56,197 nt of DNA, taken from Oceanicoccus sp. GTDB taxonomy: Bacteria > Pseudomonadota > Gammaproteobacteria > Pseudomonadales > Dasaniaceae. The notes below the pieces were generated by a model. That model did not search any database. It had not been told where the DNA came from and saw only the letters and a program-made list of their open reading frames with translations. The translations under genes were made by a program, and so were the position numbers. The stretch is from assembly GCF_029238675.1 (NCBI RefSeq), contig NZ_JAQWFR010000001.1, forward strand, positions 1 through 56,197. The letters are read 5' to 3'. Positions 8,787 to 18,167 of this stretch are shown piece after piece; within the stretch, counting starts at the first letter, position 1, and each line of letters begins with the position of its first letter.

Positions 8787-9551
8787 ATGAGCACTGATAT
8801 TTTTAATCTTTCTGGAAAAATCGCCATCGTTACCGGCGCCAGTCGTGGCATTGGTGAAGAAATTGCCAAGCTACTCGCTGAACAAGGTGCCCACGTTATT
8901 GTGTCCAGCCGTAAAATTGATGGCTGCCAGGAAGTGGCCGATAAAATTATTGCTGCCGGCAACAGTGCTGAAGCTTTTGCCTGCCATGTGGGTGATATGG
9001 ATAACATTACCGCGTTATTTGATTATGTTAAAAGCAAACATGGCACGCTGGATATTTTAGTTAATAACGCCGCTGCCAATCCGTACTTTGGTGATATTCT
9101 GGATACCGACCTCGGTGCCTATAATAAAACGGTTGATGTTAATGTTCGCGGCTATTTCTTTATGAGTGTAGAAGCAGGAAAAATTATGCGCGATACCGGC
9201 GGCGGCAGTATTGTTAACACGGCATCCATTAACGCTTTGCAGCCCGGTTTTTTGCAGGGTATTTATTCCATCACTAAAGCCGCTGTAGTTAATATGACAA
9301 AATCTTTTGCCAAGGAATGTGCGCGTCATAATATTCGTTGCAATGCCCTGCTGCCCGGTTTAACCAAGACTAAATTTGCCAGTGCATTATTTACTAACGA
9401 TGATATGTATAAAATGGCGGTTGAAAACATCCCAATGCAGCGCCATGCAGAACCGCAAGAAATGGCCGGTACGGTTTTATATCTGGTCTCCGATGCCAGT
9501 AGTTATACCACTGGGGAATGTATTGTTGTCGATGGCGGCATAACCATATAG
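8787..9551 (+). CDS. SDR-family oxidoreductase
   Basis: A 254-residue classical short-chain dehydrogenase/reductase. It has the Rossmann glycine motif TGASRGIG (about 17-24), NNAA at about 92-95, catalytic Ser in NTASINA, and YxxxK as YSITK. The C-terminus VVDGGITI is typical of FabG-like and 3-hydroxyacyl/sterol dehydrogenases. It interconverts an alcohol and a carbonyl using NAD(P)H in the cytosol; the substrate is open. An AAGGA ribosome site supports the start. Fifty-one bases downstream begins the PQQ alcohol dehydrogenase on the same strand, so both probably serve one alcohol/acyl breakdown route together with the divergent acyl-CoA dehydrogenases. Confidence 0.93.
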   Translation: MSTDIFNLSGKIAIVTGASRGIGEEIAKLLAEQGAHVIVSSRKIDGCQEVADKIIAAGNSAEAFACHVGDMDNITALFDYVKSKHGTLDILVNNAAANPYFGDILDTDLGAYNKTVDVNVRGYFFMSVEAGKIMRDTGGGSIVNTASINALQPGFLQGIYSITKAAVVNMTKSFAKECARHNIRCNALLPGLTKTKFASALFTNDDMYKMAVENIPMQRHAEPQEMAGTVLYLVSDASSYTTGECIVVDGGITI

Positions 9552-9602
9552 AAGTATCAATCTAAAGGGCTAACCACCAGCGAGATTGTAAAGTGAGGTT
9601 TT

Positions 9603-11843
9603 ATGATTAATTTAATCAAACTTGTACTGTTCAGCCTGCTGGTTGCTCACCCTGCCCACAGCCAGATTAATACGGACAGCGTTGCCGCTCCCGGCGATGA
9701 GTGGCTCAGCCATGGTCGCGATTACAAAGAACAACGTTATAGCCCACAAACCGACATTAATACCAGCAATGTCAATAAATTGGGCTTAGCCTGGTCTTTT
9801 ACCTTTCCCACCGACAGAGTGATGGAATCCACTCCGCTGATCCATCAGGGGATCTTGTATGTCACTACCCCCTGGAGTCACGTCTTTGCTATTGATGCCC
9901 GCACCGGCGAGCAACACTGGCACTTTAACCCCGAGGTTAACAAAGCCCATTTAATCAATAGTTGTTGCGGCCCTGCCAACCGCGGTGCTGCTCTTTGGAG
10001 CAGTGAAAACAAAACACTGGTTTTTGTTGGCAGTTTTGATGGCCGTCTTATCGCAATTGATGCCAGTAATGGCGAACAAGTATGGTCGGTACAAACCACA
10101 CCATTAAACAGCCACTACACCATTACCGGCGCGCCGCGTATTGTGGATGGCAAAGTCATTATAGGTAATGGCGGCGCAGAACTCGGTACCCGTGGTTATA
10201 TCACCGCCTACGATGCTGCCAGCGGTAACCAACTTTGGCGTTTCTATACGGTACCGGGAGACCCATCCAAACCTCAGGAAAGTCCTGCCCTTGAACAAGC
10301 GCTGGATAGCTGGAAAGGGGAATGGTGGAAGTATGGCGGTGGCGGCACAGTTTGGGATGGCATGGCCTACGACCCCGAATTAGACTTGCTCTATATCGGC
10401 ACCGGTAATGGCTCCCCCTGGAACCGCGATGTTCGCAGCCCTGGTGGTGGCGATAACTTATACCTTAATTCCATTGTGGCCCTGCGCCCCGATACCGGTG
10501 ACTATGTTTGGCACTATCAGGTCACCCCTAAAGATAATTGGGACTACACCGCAACCCAACAACTGGTACTGGCACAATTGAACCTTAATGGCGAACAGCG
10601 CAAGGTGATTATGCAGGCGCCAAAAAATGGCTTTTTCTATGTACTGGATAGAGCCACTGGGGAGTTATTATCGGCGGACGCCTATGCCCAGGTGAACTGG
10701 GCCAGTCATATTGATTTAACCACGGGCCGCCCGGTAGAAACCGCCGTTGCCAACTATCAGCAAACCGGCGGATCAATTATCTGGCCTGCCCCCTTTGGGG
10801 CCCACAACTGGCAACCTATGGCCTATAACCCCGAGACGCAGCTGGTCTATATCCCCAAACAGCACGCCCCCGGTATTTACAAAGCCGAACAAAAGTTCAC
10901 TTACAAGCCCCACCGCTGGAACACCGCTACCGATTTTAGCGTCTATAGCCTGCCCGCTGACCCCATGCGAGCCAAAGCCGCCTCCGACGCTTCAATTCGT
11001 GGTTACTTAAGTGCCTGGGACCCTATTGCCAAACAGATGCGCTGGGAAGTCAAACACCCCCTCCTGGTTAATGGCGGCGTGCTGACAACGGCTGGCGGGC
11101 TGGTTTTCCAGGGTACAGGTTCCGGCGGTTTTCATGCCTATGATGCCAACCATGGCAAACGACTTTGGAGCTTTCAGGCCGACAGCGCCGTACTGGCTGG
11201 CCCAATAAGTTATGCCATTGATGGCGAGCAATATATTGCTGTTACCCAAGGTTCCGGTGGCAGCATAATGATGGGTATGGGTATTAAAAATACCACTATT
11301 AAAAACCCCAACCGCCTGTTAGTGTTTAAACTACAAAGCAAGCCCGCCAAACAAGTGGCAGCCACCGAAACACTCGCAACCGACATATTCAGGGCACCGC
11401 CACCGACCGTTAAACCTCACTCACTCAGTGAAGAAGACCTACACAAAGGTGCCCGCCTGTTTGAAAATAACTGCAGCTTTTGCCATGGCACCAGCGCCAA
11501 TGGCAGTGACGTGGTGCCGGACCTGCGCTATATGAGCGAAGAGTCCCACCAGAATTTTCAGGCTATTGTCCTGGCTGGCCTGCTAACCCATAAGGGTATG
11601 GTTGGCTTTTATGCCAACCTCAGCCCTGAAGATGTCAATAACATCCACGGCTACCTTCGCCAGAGAAATGCAGACCTGCATAAAGAAATCACTATGGGCA
11701 GCCTATGGGACAAACTACGCTATTGGTTTTGGTTTTGCCTGAGTAAGCTGGTCGATATTTTCCCCGCAGTGGCCAACACCGAGCTCGGCCTCGCCACCGC
11801 CCTTCCTGAAGCCCCTGACGGCGCCAATAAAACCAAAGAATAA
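9603..11843 (+). CDS. Quinohemoprotein alcohol dehydrogenase (PQQ plus haem c)
   Basis: A 746-residue periplasmic enzyme with a signal peptide (residues 1-20, ending AHS). The eight-bladed PQQ propeller carries the vicinal cysteine pair SCCGPANRG (about 121-122) that stacks on PQQ. The catalytic Asp lies in KDNWDYTATQQ (about 313). Two residues after that Asp is Thr, not the extra Asp of lanthanide enzymes, so a Ca-type cofactor site is predicted. A cytochrome c domain follows with CSFCHG (about 624-629). Electrons from the alcohol would pass through PQQ to this haem and on to the respiratory chain. About 55 residues extend past the cytochrome domain, including an aromatic stretch (LRYWFWFCLSKLVDIF) that could touch the membrane. 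It probably shares a transcript with the SDR. Confidence 0.93.
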   Translation: MINLIKLVLFSLLVAHPAHSQINTDSVAAPGDEWLSHGRDYKEQRYSPQTDINTSNVNKLGLAWSFTFPTDRVMESTPLIHQGILYVTTPWSHVFAIDARTGEQHWHFNPEVNKAHLINSCCGPANRGAALWSSENKTLVFVGSFDGRLIAIDASNGEQVWSVQTTPLNSHYTITGAPRIVDGKVIIGNGGAELGTRGYITAYDAASGNQLWRFYTVPGDPSKPQESPALEQALDSWKGEWWKYGGGGTVWDGMAYDPELDLLYIGTGNGSPWNRDVRSPGGGDNLYLNSIVALRPDTGDYVWHYQVTPKDNWDYTATQQLVLAQLNLNGEQRKVIMQAPKNGFFYVLDRATGELLSADAYAQVNWASHIDLTTGRPVETAVANYQQTGGSIIWPAPFGAHNWQPMAYNPETQLVYIPKQHAPGIYKAEQKFTYKPHRWNTATDFSVYSLPADPMRAKAASDASIRGYLSAWDPIAKQMRWEVKHPLLVNGGVLTTAGGLVFQGTGSGGFHAYDANHGKRLWSFQADSAVLAGPISYAIDGEQYIAVTQGSGGSIMMGMGIKNTTIKNPNRLLVFKLQSKPAKQVAATETLATDIFRAPPPTVKPHSLSEEDLHKGARLFENNCSFCHGTSANGSDVVPDLRYMSEESHQNFQAIVLAGLLTHKGMVGFYANLSPEDVNNIHGYLRQRNADLHKEITMGSLWDKLRYWFWFCLSKLVDIFPAVANTELGLATALPEAPDGANKTKE

Positions 11844-11914
11844 AGCGACATAACTGGCGTATTAGTTTTAATTAATCCTTCAAGCCGCCTAATCTGTCGC
11901 CTAATAGAAGCAGA

Positions 11915-11943
11915 TTGTCAAACAGTGACTTTTAGAATATAAT
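11915..11943 (+). promoter_or_regulatory. hipBp: Sigma-70 promoter of hipBA with nearby repeat motifs
   Basis: TTGTCA (11915-11920) and TATAAT (11938-11943) are separated by 17 bp, a near-ideal promoter. Between it and the hipB start are AGTGTCACT (11992-12000), a short palindrome, and three TTAAG-type repeats (about 11970-11993). These are candidate sites for HipB autorepression, as known for hip loci. The assignment of particular operators is an inference. Confidence 0.65.
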
Positions 11944-12052
11944 CCGCCAAAAGTGGCAGCTTAATTGATTTTAAGACCATTAAGCGACTTAAGTGTCACT
12001 ATTAAAAAGCGCCATCATTAAACATCGCCAGAGTCAGAGTAGAGGCTTCACT

Positions 12053-12424
12053 ATGATTGATAACAGTATCAAGCAATTAGGCCAAAAAATCGCTGCGCTG
12101 CGGATTGCCAAAAAGCTCAAGCAATCAGAATTAGCCTATGAAGCAGGAGTCTCTGAACGCACCCTACAGCGTTTGGAGGCTGGCGATATCATCAAGTCCG
12201 ATGGCTTGCTTAAGGTTGTTATGCAGCTAGGGCGGCTGGAAGAGTTACTCGCCACACTAGACACCCCCGAGTTCTCCCCCTATGACATGGTCGCCAGCAC
12301 TAGAGCCAAATACTCAGCGGGCACCCAGTCACATAAAACCAGAGTAAGGCACAGCAAACAAGATAAGCTCAGTAAAACCAGAAGCAAGAACGCCACCATC
12401 GTGTGGCCCGAAGACCAATCATGA
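12053..12424 (+). CDS. hipB: HipB-like antitoxin, XRE-family DNA-binding protein
   Basis: A 123-residue protein. Residues about 8-62 form a Cro/C1-type helix-turn-helix (LGQKIAALRIAKKLKQSELA, then SERTLQRLEAGD). The rest is a basic, Lys/Arg-rich tail with a Trp near the end. HipB proteins neutralise HipA and repress their own operon. I placed the start at the ATG 12053 because AGAGG lies just upstream; an in-frame GTG at 11993 would add 20 residues but would overlap the operator-like repeats. The stop overlaps the next start codon as ATGA, so translation of the toxin is coupled. The tail is longer than in E. coli HipB. Confidence 0.85.
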   Translation: MIDNSIKQLGQKIAALRIAKKLKQSELAYEAGVSERTLQRLEAGDIIKSDGLLKVVMQLGRLEELLATLDTPEFSPYDMVASTRAKYSAGTQSHKTRVRHSKQDKLSKTRSKNATIVWPEDQS

Positions 12425-13725
12425 ACGCCGGTGAGGTTACTTTATGGGGAGCCACAGTAGGCTTTGTGGCCTGGGACCCCAAAAAAGGCGCCGCGGCGTT
12501 TGAATACGATCGCGGGTTTCAAGACATGGGCGTTGAACTGGCACCTATGATGATGCCTCTCAGCAATGAAGTGTACAGCTTCCCTACCCTCAACACCGAC
12601 ACCTATAAGGGCCTGCCCGGTATGCTGGCGGATTCGCTGCCCGATAAATTCGGTAACGATGTTATCAACCAATGGTTGGCAGAAAACGGACGCACCCCCG
12701 ACTCATTTAATGCGGTAGAACGACTGATGTACGTCGGCACTCGCGGTATGGGAGCGTTAGAATTTCAACCCGCCATTTATGAAAATAGCAGCGTAGAGCT
12801 GTCATTAAATATCGAAGAACTGGTAGCCCTGTCATCCACCATACTCACACTAAAAGAAGCCCAACAGTTTGAATTAACCAGCGGCAATGCCGCCAGTAAC
12901 GTAGCAGGCTTAAGTAAAATTTTAGCGGTAGGAACCTCTGCCGGTGGTGCCCGCGCCAAAGCTATTATCGCCTGGAATGAAAGCACTCATCATGTTCGCT
13001 CAGGGCAAATTGATGCGGGTGACGGCTATAGCTACTGGCTGCTGAAATTTGATGGCGTAAGTAATAATAAAGATAAAGAACTGGCCGACCCCAAAGGCTA
13101 TGGTCGTATCGAATACGCCTATCACCTGATGGCCCGCGATGCCGATATTGAAATGACTCAGTGCCGGCTCATGGAAGAACATGGCCGGGCGCACTTTATG
13201 ACCAAACGTTTTGACCGCACAGAAGATGGCCAAAAACTGCATATGCAATCGCTCTGCGCTTTGGGCCACCACGATTTTAACAGCCCGGGAAGTACTTCCT
13301 ATGAACAAGCTTTTTTAATGTGTAATAAGCTGGGCTTAGGTATGGCCGCTAAAGAGCAACTGTTTTTACGCATGGTCTTTAATGTACTGGCTTATAACAG
13401 GGACGACCATAGCAAACAGATTTCGTTTTTGATGGATAAGTCCGGGCAATGGCAACTTAGCCCAGCCTATGATGTAACCTACTCCTTTAATCCCAATGGT
13501 GAATTTACTAACAGCCATCAAATGACGATTAACCGCAAGCGTAAAGATATTAACAATGAAGATTTTCTCAGCGTTGCCAAACGGCAAGGCCTGAATACCA
13601 GTGCCGCCAAAAAACTAATTGAAAACGTTAGGGCTGCAACGGCACAATGGCATAACTACGCTAATATCGCCGGCGTTGATGACAGAAAGAGAATAATGAT
13701 CGGTGAACTAATTAGCCCAACGTAA
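12421..13725 (+). CDS. hipA: HipA-family Ser/Thr kinase toxin
   Basis: A 434-residue HipA-fold kinase. An N-terminal subdomain (about 1-95) is followed by the glycine-rich nucleotide loop GTSAGGARAK (about 171-180). The catalytic loop is YNRDDHSKQISF (about 326-337), with Asp-His-x-Lys as in HipA, and the metal-binding Asp lies in SPAYDVTYS. HipA kinases phosphorylate translation factors such as glutamyl-tRNA synthetase, halting growth; the target here is not known. The start is the ATG of the ATGA overlap with hipB; a GTG 18 bases upstream is also in frame but less likely. Key residues look intact, so an active toxin is expected. An amino-acid permease starts one base after the stop. Confidence 0.88.
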   Translation: MNAGEVTLWGATVGFVAWDPKKGAAAFEYDRGFQDMGVELAPMMMPLSNEVYSFPTLNTDTYKGLPGMLADSLPDKFGNDVINQWLAENGRTPDSFNAVERLMYVGTRGMGALEFQPAIYENSSVELSLNIEELVALSSTILTLKEAQQFELTSGNAASNVAGLSKILAVGTSAGGARAKAIIAWNESTHHVRSGQIDAGDGYSYWLLKFDGVSNNKDKELADPKGYGRIEYAYHLMARDADIEMTQCRLMEEHGRAHFMTKRFDRTEDGQKLHMQSLCALGHHDFNSPGSTSYEQAFLMCNKLGLGMAAKEQLFLRMVFNVLAYNRDDHSKQISFLMDKSGQWQLSPAYDVTYSFNPNGEFTNSHQMTINRKRKDINNEDFLSVAKRQGLNTSAAKKLIENVRAATAQWHNYANIAGVDDRKRIMIGELISPT

Positions 13726-13726
13726 G

Positions 13727-15007
13727 ATGACAACATCAAGGAAACCCGTCTTGCTACTCTCACCTGAAACGATAGACCCTGTTCCGGAGCCCGAAGGACT
13801 AGCGCGACGTATTAACCTGCCCCTACTGATTTTTTATGGCCTTGGCACCATATTGGGTGCCGGTATTTATGTACTGGTTGGCAAGGTCGCTGGCAGCGCC
13901 GGTATGCTGGCCCCTCTCGCTTTTATTGTTGCAGGTGTTATCGCCTGGCTAACCGCTATGAGTTACAGCAAGCTGGCGGTATTGTTCCCACAAAGTGCTG
14001 GCGAAGCGATTTATATTGAACATGGTTTTCAACAGCAATGGCTCAGCATGGCGGTTGGCCTATTAATTATCCTGACCGGCATTGTTTCAGCAGCAACTTT
14101 AACCCGGGGCTTTATCGGTTACTTTGTGTTACTGGTGCCGGTTAATGAAACTTTCGCTATGGTCGCAGCCCTGGTTCTACTGACGGCACTGGCAGCATGG
14201 GGTATTGCCGAATCATTAACCATGGCGGCATTGGTCACCCTGATAGAAATAGCCGGTCTGGTTATTGTGTTAGTCTTTTGCGGTGACAGCTTGCAGCAAC
14301 TCCCGGTTAAAGCTCCGGATTTATTGATCCCCTCCTCTGCGGCGCAAGTGGCCGGTATTCTCTCCGGCGCATTTTTAGCCTTTTATGCCTTTATCGGTTT
14401 TGAAGATATGGTCAATGTGGTGGAGGAAGTCAAACAGCCTGAAACCACTATGCCAAAGGCGATTTTCTGGGTAGTGGTTATATCGACCGGCTTATATGTG
14501 CTGATAGCCCTGGTTGCCACACTGTCATTACCACTGAATGAGCTGGCGCAGAGTAAAGCCCCCTTAGCCGAACTGTTATCCAGTAAAAATGCAGTAGCTG
14601 CAAAAGTGGTTGCGGTAATCAGTGTACTAGCGATTGTAAATGGCGTGTTGATTCAAATTATCATGGCATCCCGGGTCTGTTATGGCCTGTCAAAACGCTT
14701 TGGTGGGCCACACTATTTACATCGCGTCTCATCGATTACCAAAACACCCGTTATTGCCACCTTGCTGATCGCAGCGCTGATACTGGTCGCAGCGTTAAGC
14801 TTCCCTTTAACGGCGCTGGCCAAATTTACCAGCTTTATTATTTTAATTATTTTTAGTTTGATTAATTTTGCGCTATGGAAAATGCATAGGAATCATTACC
14901 AGGCTATAGACCCTGTAGCGGTGCAGCAGATCAGCCGATTGCGCAGCTATCCTTTATTGGCTGGCAGCTTATGCCTTGCCCTATTGCTATTCCAGGTTAG
15001 CTATTAG
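13727..15007 (+). CDS. APC-superfamily amino-acid permease
   Basis: A 426-residue inner-membrane transporter with about 12 hydrophobic spans. The first span carries GLGTILGAGIYVLVG, the unwound substrate-binding helix signature of APC permeases. A conserved segment with GFEDMVNVVEEVKQPETTMPKAI lies near the middle. It imports or exchanges amino acids or amines. It is short for the family (usual 440-500), with a short C-terminus. It begins one base after the hipA stop and has no clear promoter or ribosome site of its own, so it may be the third gene of the hip operon. Its stop overlaps the convergent RND gene by four bases. Confidence 0.88.
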   Translation: MTTSRKPVLLLSPETIDPVPEPEGLARRINLPLLIFYGLGTILGAGIYVLVGKVAGSAGMLAPLAFIVAGVIAWLTAMSYSKLAVLFPQSAGEAIYIEHGFQQQWLSMAVGLLIILTGIVSAATLTRGFIGYFVLLVPVNETFAMVAALVLLTALAAWGIAESLTMAALVTLIEIAGLVIVLVFCGDSLQQLPVKAPDLLIPSSAAQVAGILSGAFLAFYAFIGFEDMVNVVEEVKQPETTMPKAIFWVVVISTGLYVLIALVATLSLPLNELAQSKAPLAELLSSKNAVAAKVVAVISVLAIVNGVLIQIIMASRVCYGLSKRFGGPHYLHRVSSITKTPVIATLLIAALILVAALSFPLTALAKFTSFIILIIFSLINFALWKMHRNHYQAIDPVAVQQISRLRSYPLLAGSLCLALLLFQVSY

Positions 15008-18000
15008 CGACTACCTCGGTTGAGCAGGGTGCTATTTGAAAGGGCGCTCTTTAAAACAGAGGGCAGCACCAGCATTGTTGGCGTAAATAACAATGTTAAA
15101 ACCGTAGAAAATGCCAGCCCATTAACAATGGTCAACGCCATCGGCGACCAGAAAGACGCGACGATGCCATCAATAAGAATATTGCGATTGATCAGGTCAA
15201 TGCTGGCACCATTAGCCAGGGGCAACAGCCCAATCACCGTGGTCAGGGTTGTTAGCATCACCGGTCTAAAGCGCAGCTTGGCCGCGTGCATTGCCCGTTT
15301 GGCAATGTTCCAGTCGGGATGCGCAGCCTCAAGCCGGTTAAAGGTATCTATCAGCACAATATTGTTGTTCACAACAATGCCCGCCAGAGCCACTATCCCC
15401 ACACCATTCATAATCATGCCAAAAGGCACCTGAGTAATTATCAAACCTAGCATAACGCCCGCTGCCGACATCACCACAGCAGAAATAATCAGGAGAGCTT
15501 GATAGAAACTATTAAACTGGGCAACCAGAATGATCAACATCAAAAATAGAGCAAGACCAAAGGCCAGGCTCAAGAAAGCCTGTGACTCATCCACTTCTTC
15601 ACTAGCGCCCCTAAATCGATAGTCCAACTGCTGATCGATTCCCTCGGACTCTAACCACTGTGAAATTTCAGCCACTTTATCGGCGACAAAAACACCCTCT
15701 TCTGTGTAGGCAGATACGTTGATCACTTCAACCCCATCAATCCGCTGTACAACGTCCACGCGCGGTTTAGGCTCTATGGTGACAAAACTGGAAACCGGCA
15801 CAGAACCATTAGGCGTGGAAACACGCAGATGCCTCAATGCCTCTATCGAGCGGTCTTTGGCCGGGTAGCGCAAACGGATTTCCACTTCTTCGTCCGCATC
15901 ATCTGGACGGTATTCGCCCAAATAAACGCCCTCAGTCACCATCTGAATCACTTGCCCAACCTGAGCCACGTTGATCCCCAACATTGCCGCACTCGGTTTA
16001 TCGACAATAAACTGCCATTCGATACCTGGCAGTGACAGCGTATCCTCCACATCTCTCAGACCTTCAACGCCATCAAAAAATTGTCGTGCGCGCCGCGCAG
16101 TCTGGTGAAGTAGAGGCCGGTCTTCCGATGTCAGTTCAAGCTGGATATCTTTTCCAATCGGAGGCCCACCCTGAATTTTATCGACCTGGACAATAATTCC
16201 GGGGATTGCCGCGGTCAGTGTCCGAATCTCATCCAGGACTTCATTCATTGATTTGTCCCGTTGTGTCGGGTGCAAAATCTCAATAAGCACTGGTGCAATC
16301 TGATCACGGGCAGCGGAGCCACCCGTCATAAAACCAAAGCCACCGGTGCTGACATAGTAGCTAACCATCTCATCTACTTGTGCAAGCTTATTTTCAACTT
16401 GCTTTGCCATTGCCAGTTTTTCTTCAACCGTCAGGTTGCCTTGCGCACGTATAGATACAGTGGCCATAACGTCTTCAGAGTCGGCAAAAAACTCAATACC
16501 CGGGCCAAATTTTCCGTAACACCAAAAAATGCTGACTAGCAAAAACACCATCAAGGCTGAAGCCTTCACCGGGCTATTCAGACAGCGATTCAGCCCCCCC
16601 AGATAAACCTTGCGGATAGCTGAAAATTCGACGGCATCTTCAGCCTCTTCTGCAGAGCGTTTTTCTGCTCGCCGGCGATGCTTATCGGACATAAACATCG
16701 AGCCTACAATCGGCACCACCACCAGGGAGAAAATCAATGACCAGATCAACACAGAAAAAACTGTTTTTGGCAGGTAGGACATAAATTCACCGGTCACTCC
16801 CGGCCAGAATGCCAGCGGTAAAAATGCAGCCAACGTGGTCAGCGTAGAAGCAATAATAGGCACTGACATACGCTGCACAGAACCAAGATAGGCATCTATC
16901 GGCGACAGGCCATCCTGCATTTTGCGCTCTGCATATTCAACCACAACCAGAGCGCCATCAATCAACATACCCAACGACAGCAGCAGGCCAAAGATCACCA
17001 TAAAGTTAATGGAAAAGCCCAGCAGGTAAACAACAATAAAGGCACCCAGTAGCGAAAACGGAATACCAAAGCCGACCAATATCCCAGAGCGCAAGCCAAG
17101 TGAGGCAACAACCAGCACCATGACTAACGCCATAGCTGCAATGATGTTACCGGTTAATTCGTCGACGGTGTTTTGGGTGAACTCGGATATGTCCAAAACA
17201 AATTCCACTGTAATGTTTGCCGGAATCCGGTCTTGCTTGTCCGCCACCATTTGCCGAACAGCCTGAACTGTATCCACCGTATTGGCTTTCAGTCTTTTAT
17301 TAATCTCCAGCGCCAGCGTCGGTTTGCCATTAACCCGACCAAAGCCCTCAGCATCTTTAAAGGTTCGCCTGACATCGGCAACCTGTTCAAGCGTAATCAC
17401 ACCTTCCGGCGAAGATTTGACCGGCAGCTTGCGAATGTCATCAATGTCCTCGATCAGACCCGGCACTTTAACGCCAAAATTGCCATAGCCCGCATCGAGA
17501 TCACCCGCCGGAATCAATAAATTATTCTGCTGCACAGTACTGAGTAATTCATTGGCGGAGATGCCAAAATACTCAAGCCGCGCCGGGTCGATATAAATCT
17601 CAGCAACTTCCTCGCGGGCACCTTTTAGCTTGACGGAAAGCACATCGGAAATACCCTCAAAGTCCTGCTGGAAAGATTTGGCCAATTGAAACAATTCGCG
17701 TTCAGAGGCGGTATCGCTGCTGAAACTGACCACCACAACCAGCGCCGATTGGGCGACGGCTTCTTCAACGACAGGCTCTTCAGTATTATCAGGAAATTCT
17801 GCTTTTGCCCGATCGACAACCTCACGGGCATTGCGAACAGCGGTGTCGATATCGACATTGGTATCGAATTCAACCACCGCATAGGCCATATTTTCCCGGG
17901 CTGTTGCCGTTATCTCAACAACGTCTTCGAGGGTCTTAAGCTCCTGTTCAAGAGGCTTGATCAACAGGCGGGAGCCATCTTCTGGTGAGATACCTTGATG

Positions 18001-18153
18001 CACAACCTTAATAATAACGAAGGGGGTCTTCACACTGGGGAAGCTTTCTATGGTCATTGATCCACGGGCGATCAGTCCAGCCAGAAGGACAAAGGCAATC
18101 ATAAGAAGGCTCGCCTTATGCTGGCGAATCGCTAAGCGCAAAAATCCCGACAT
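15004..18153 (-). CDS. RND efflux pump inner-membrane subunit
   Basis: A 1049-residue AcrB-type resistance-nodulation-division transporter with a short cytosolic N-terminus, two large periplasmic loops and 12 membrane spans. The fourth span reads LSLGMLIDGALVVVEYAER. One Asp of the AcrB Asp-Asp relay is present, and the second is Gly. In the tenth span GIVVNNNIVLID has Asn where AcrB has the relay Lys. Proton coupling therefore probably uses a reduced residue set, as in other AcrB relatives outside the classical multidrug group. The substrate is unknown. It starts 14 bases after its adaptor gene, and the two are surely co-transcribed. No outer-membrane channel gene is nearby; a shared TolC is assumed. 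Confidence 0.94.
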   Translation of the reverse strand: MSGFLRLAIRQHKASLLMIAFVLLAGLIARGSMTIESFPSVKTPFVIIKVVHQGISPEDGSRLLIKPLEQELKTLEDVVEITATARENMAYAVVEFDTNVDIDTAVRNAREVVDRAKAEFPDNTEEPVVEEAVAQSALVVVVSFSSDTASERELFQLAKSFQQDFEGISDVLSVKLKGAREEVAEIYIDPARLEYFGISANELLSTVQQNNLLIPAGDLDAGYGNFGVKVPGLIEDIDDIRKLPVKSSPEGVITLEQVADVRRTFKDAEGFGRVNGKPTLALEINKRLKANTVDTVQAVRQMVADKQDRIPANITVEFVLDISEFTQNTVDELTGNIIAAMALVMVLVVASLGLRSGILVGFGIPFSLLGAFIVVYLLGFSINFMVIFGLLLSLGMLIDGALVVVEYAERKMQDGLSPIDAYLGSVQRMSVPIIASTLTTLAAFLPLAFWPGVTGEFMSYLPKTVFSVLIWSLIFSLVVVPIVGSMFMSDKHRRRAEKRSAEEAEDAVEFSAIRKVYLGGLNRCLNSPVKASALMVFLLVSIFWCYGKFGPGIEFFADSEDVMATVSIRAQGNLTVEEKLAMAKQVENKLAQVDEMVSYYVSTGGFGFMTGGSAARDQIAPVLIEILHPTQRDKSMNEVLDEIRTLTAAIPGIIVQVDKIQGGPPIGKDIQLELTSEDRPLLHQTARRARQFFDGVEGLRDVEDTLSLPGIEWQFIVDKPSAAMLGINVAQVGQVIQMVTEGVYLGEYRPDDADEEVEIRLRYPAKDRSIEALRHLRVSTPNGSVPVSSFVTIEPKPRVDVVQRIDGVEVINVSAYTEEGVFVADKVAEISQWLESEGIDQQLDYRFRGASEEVDESQAFLSLAFGLALFLMLIILVAQFNSFYQALLIISAVVMSAAGVMLGLIITQVPFGMIMNGVGIVALAGIVVNNNIVLIDTFNRLEAAHPDWNIAKRAMHAAKLRFRPVMLTTLTTVIGLLPLANGASIDLINRNILIDGIVASFWSPMALTIVNGLAFSTVLTLLFTPTMLVLPSVLKSALSNSTLLNRGSR

Positions 18154-18167
18154 CCCTTATACTTCCC

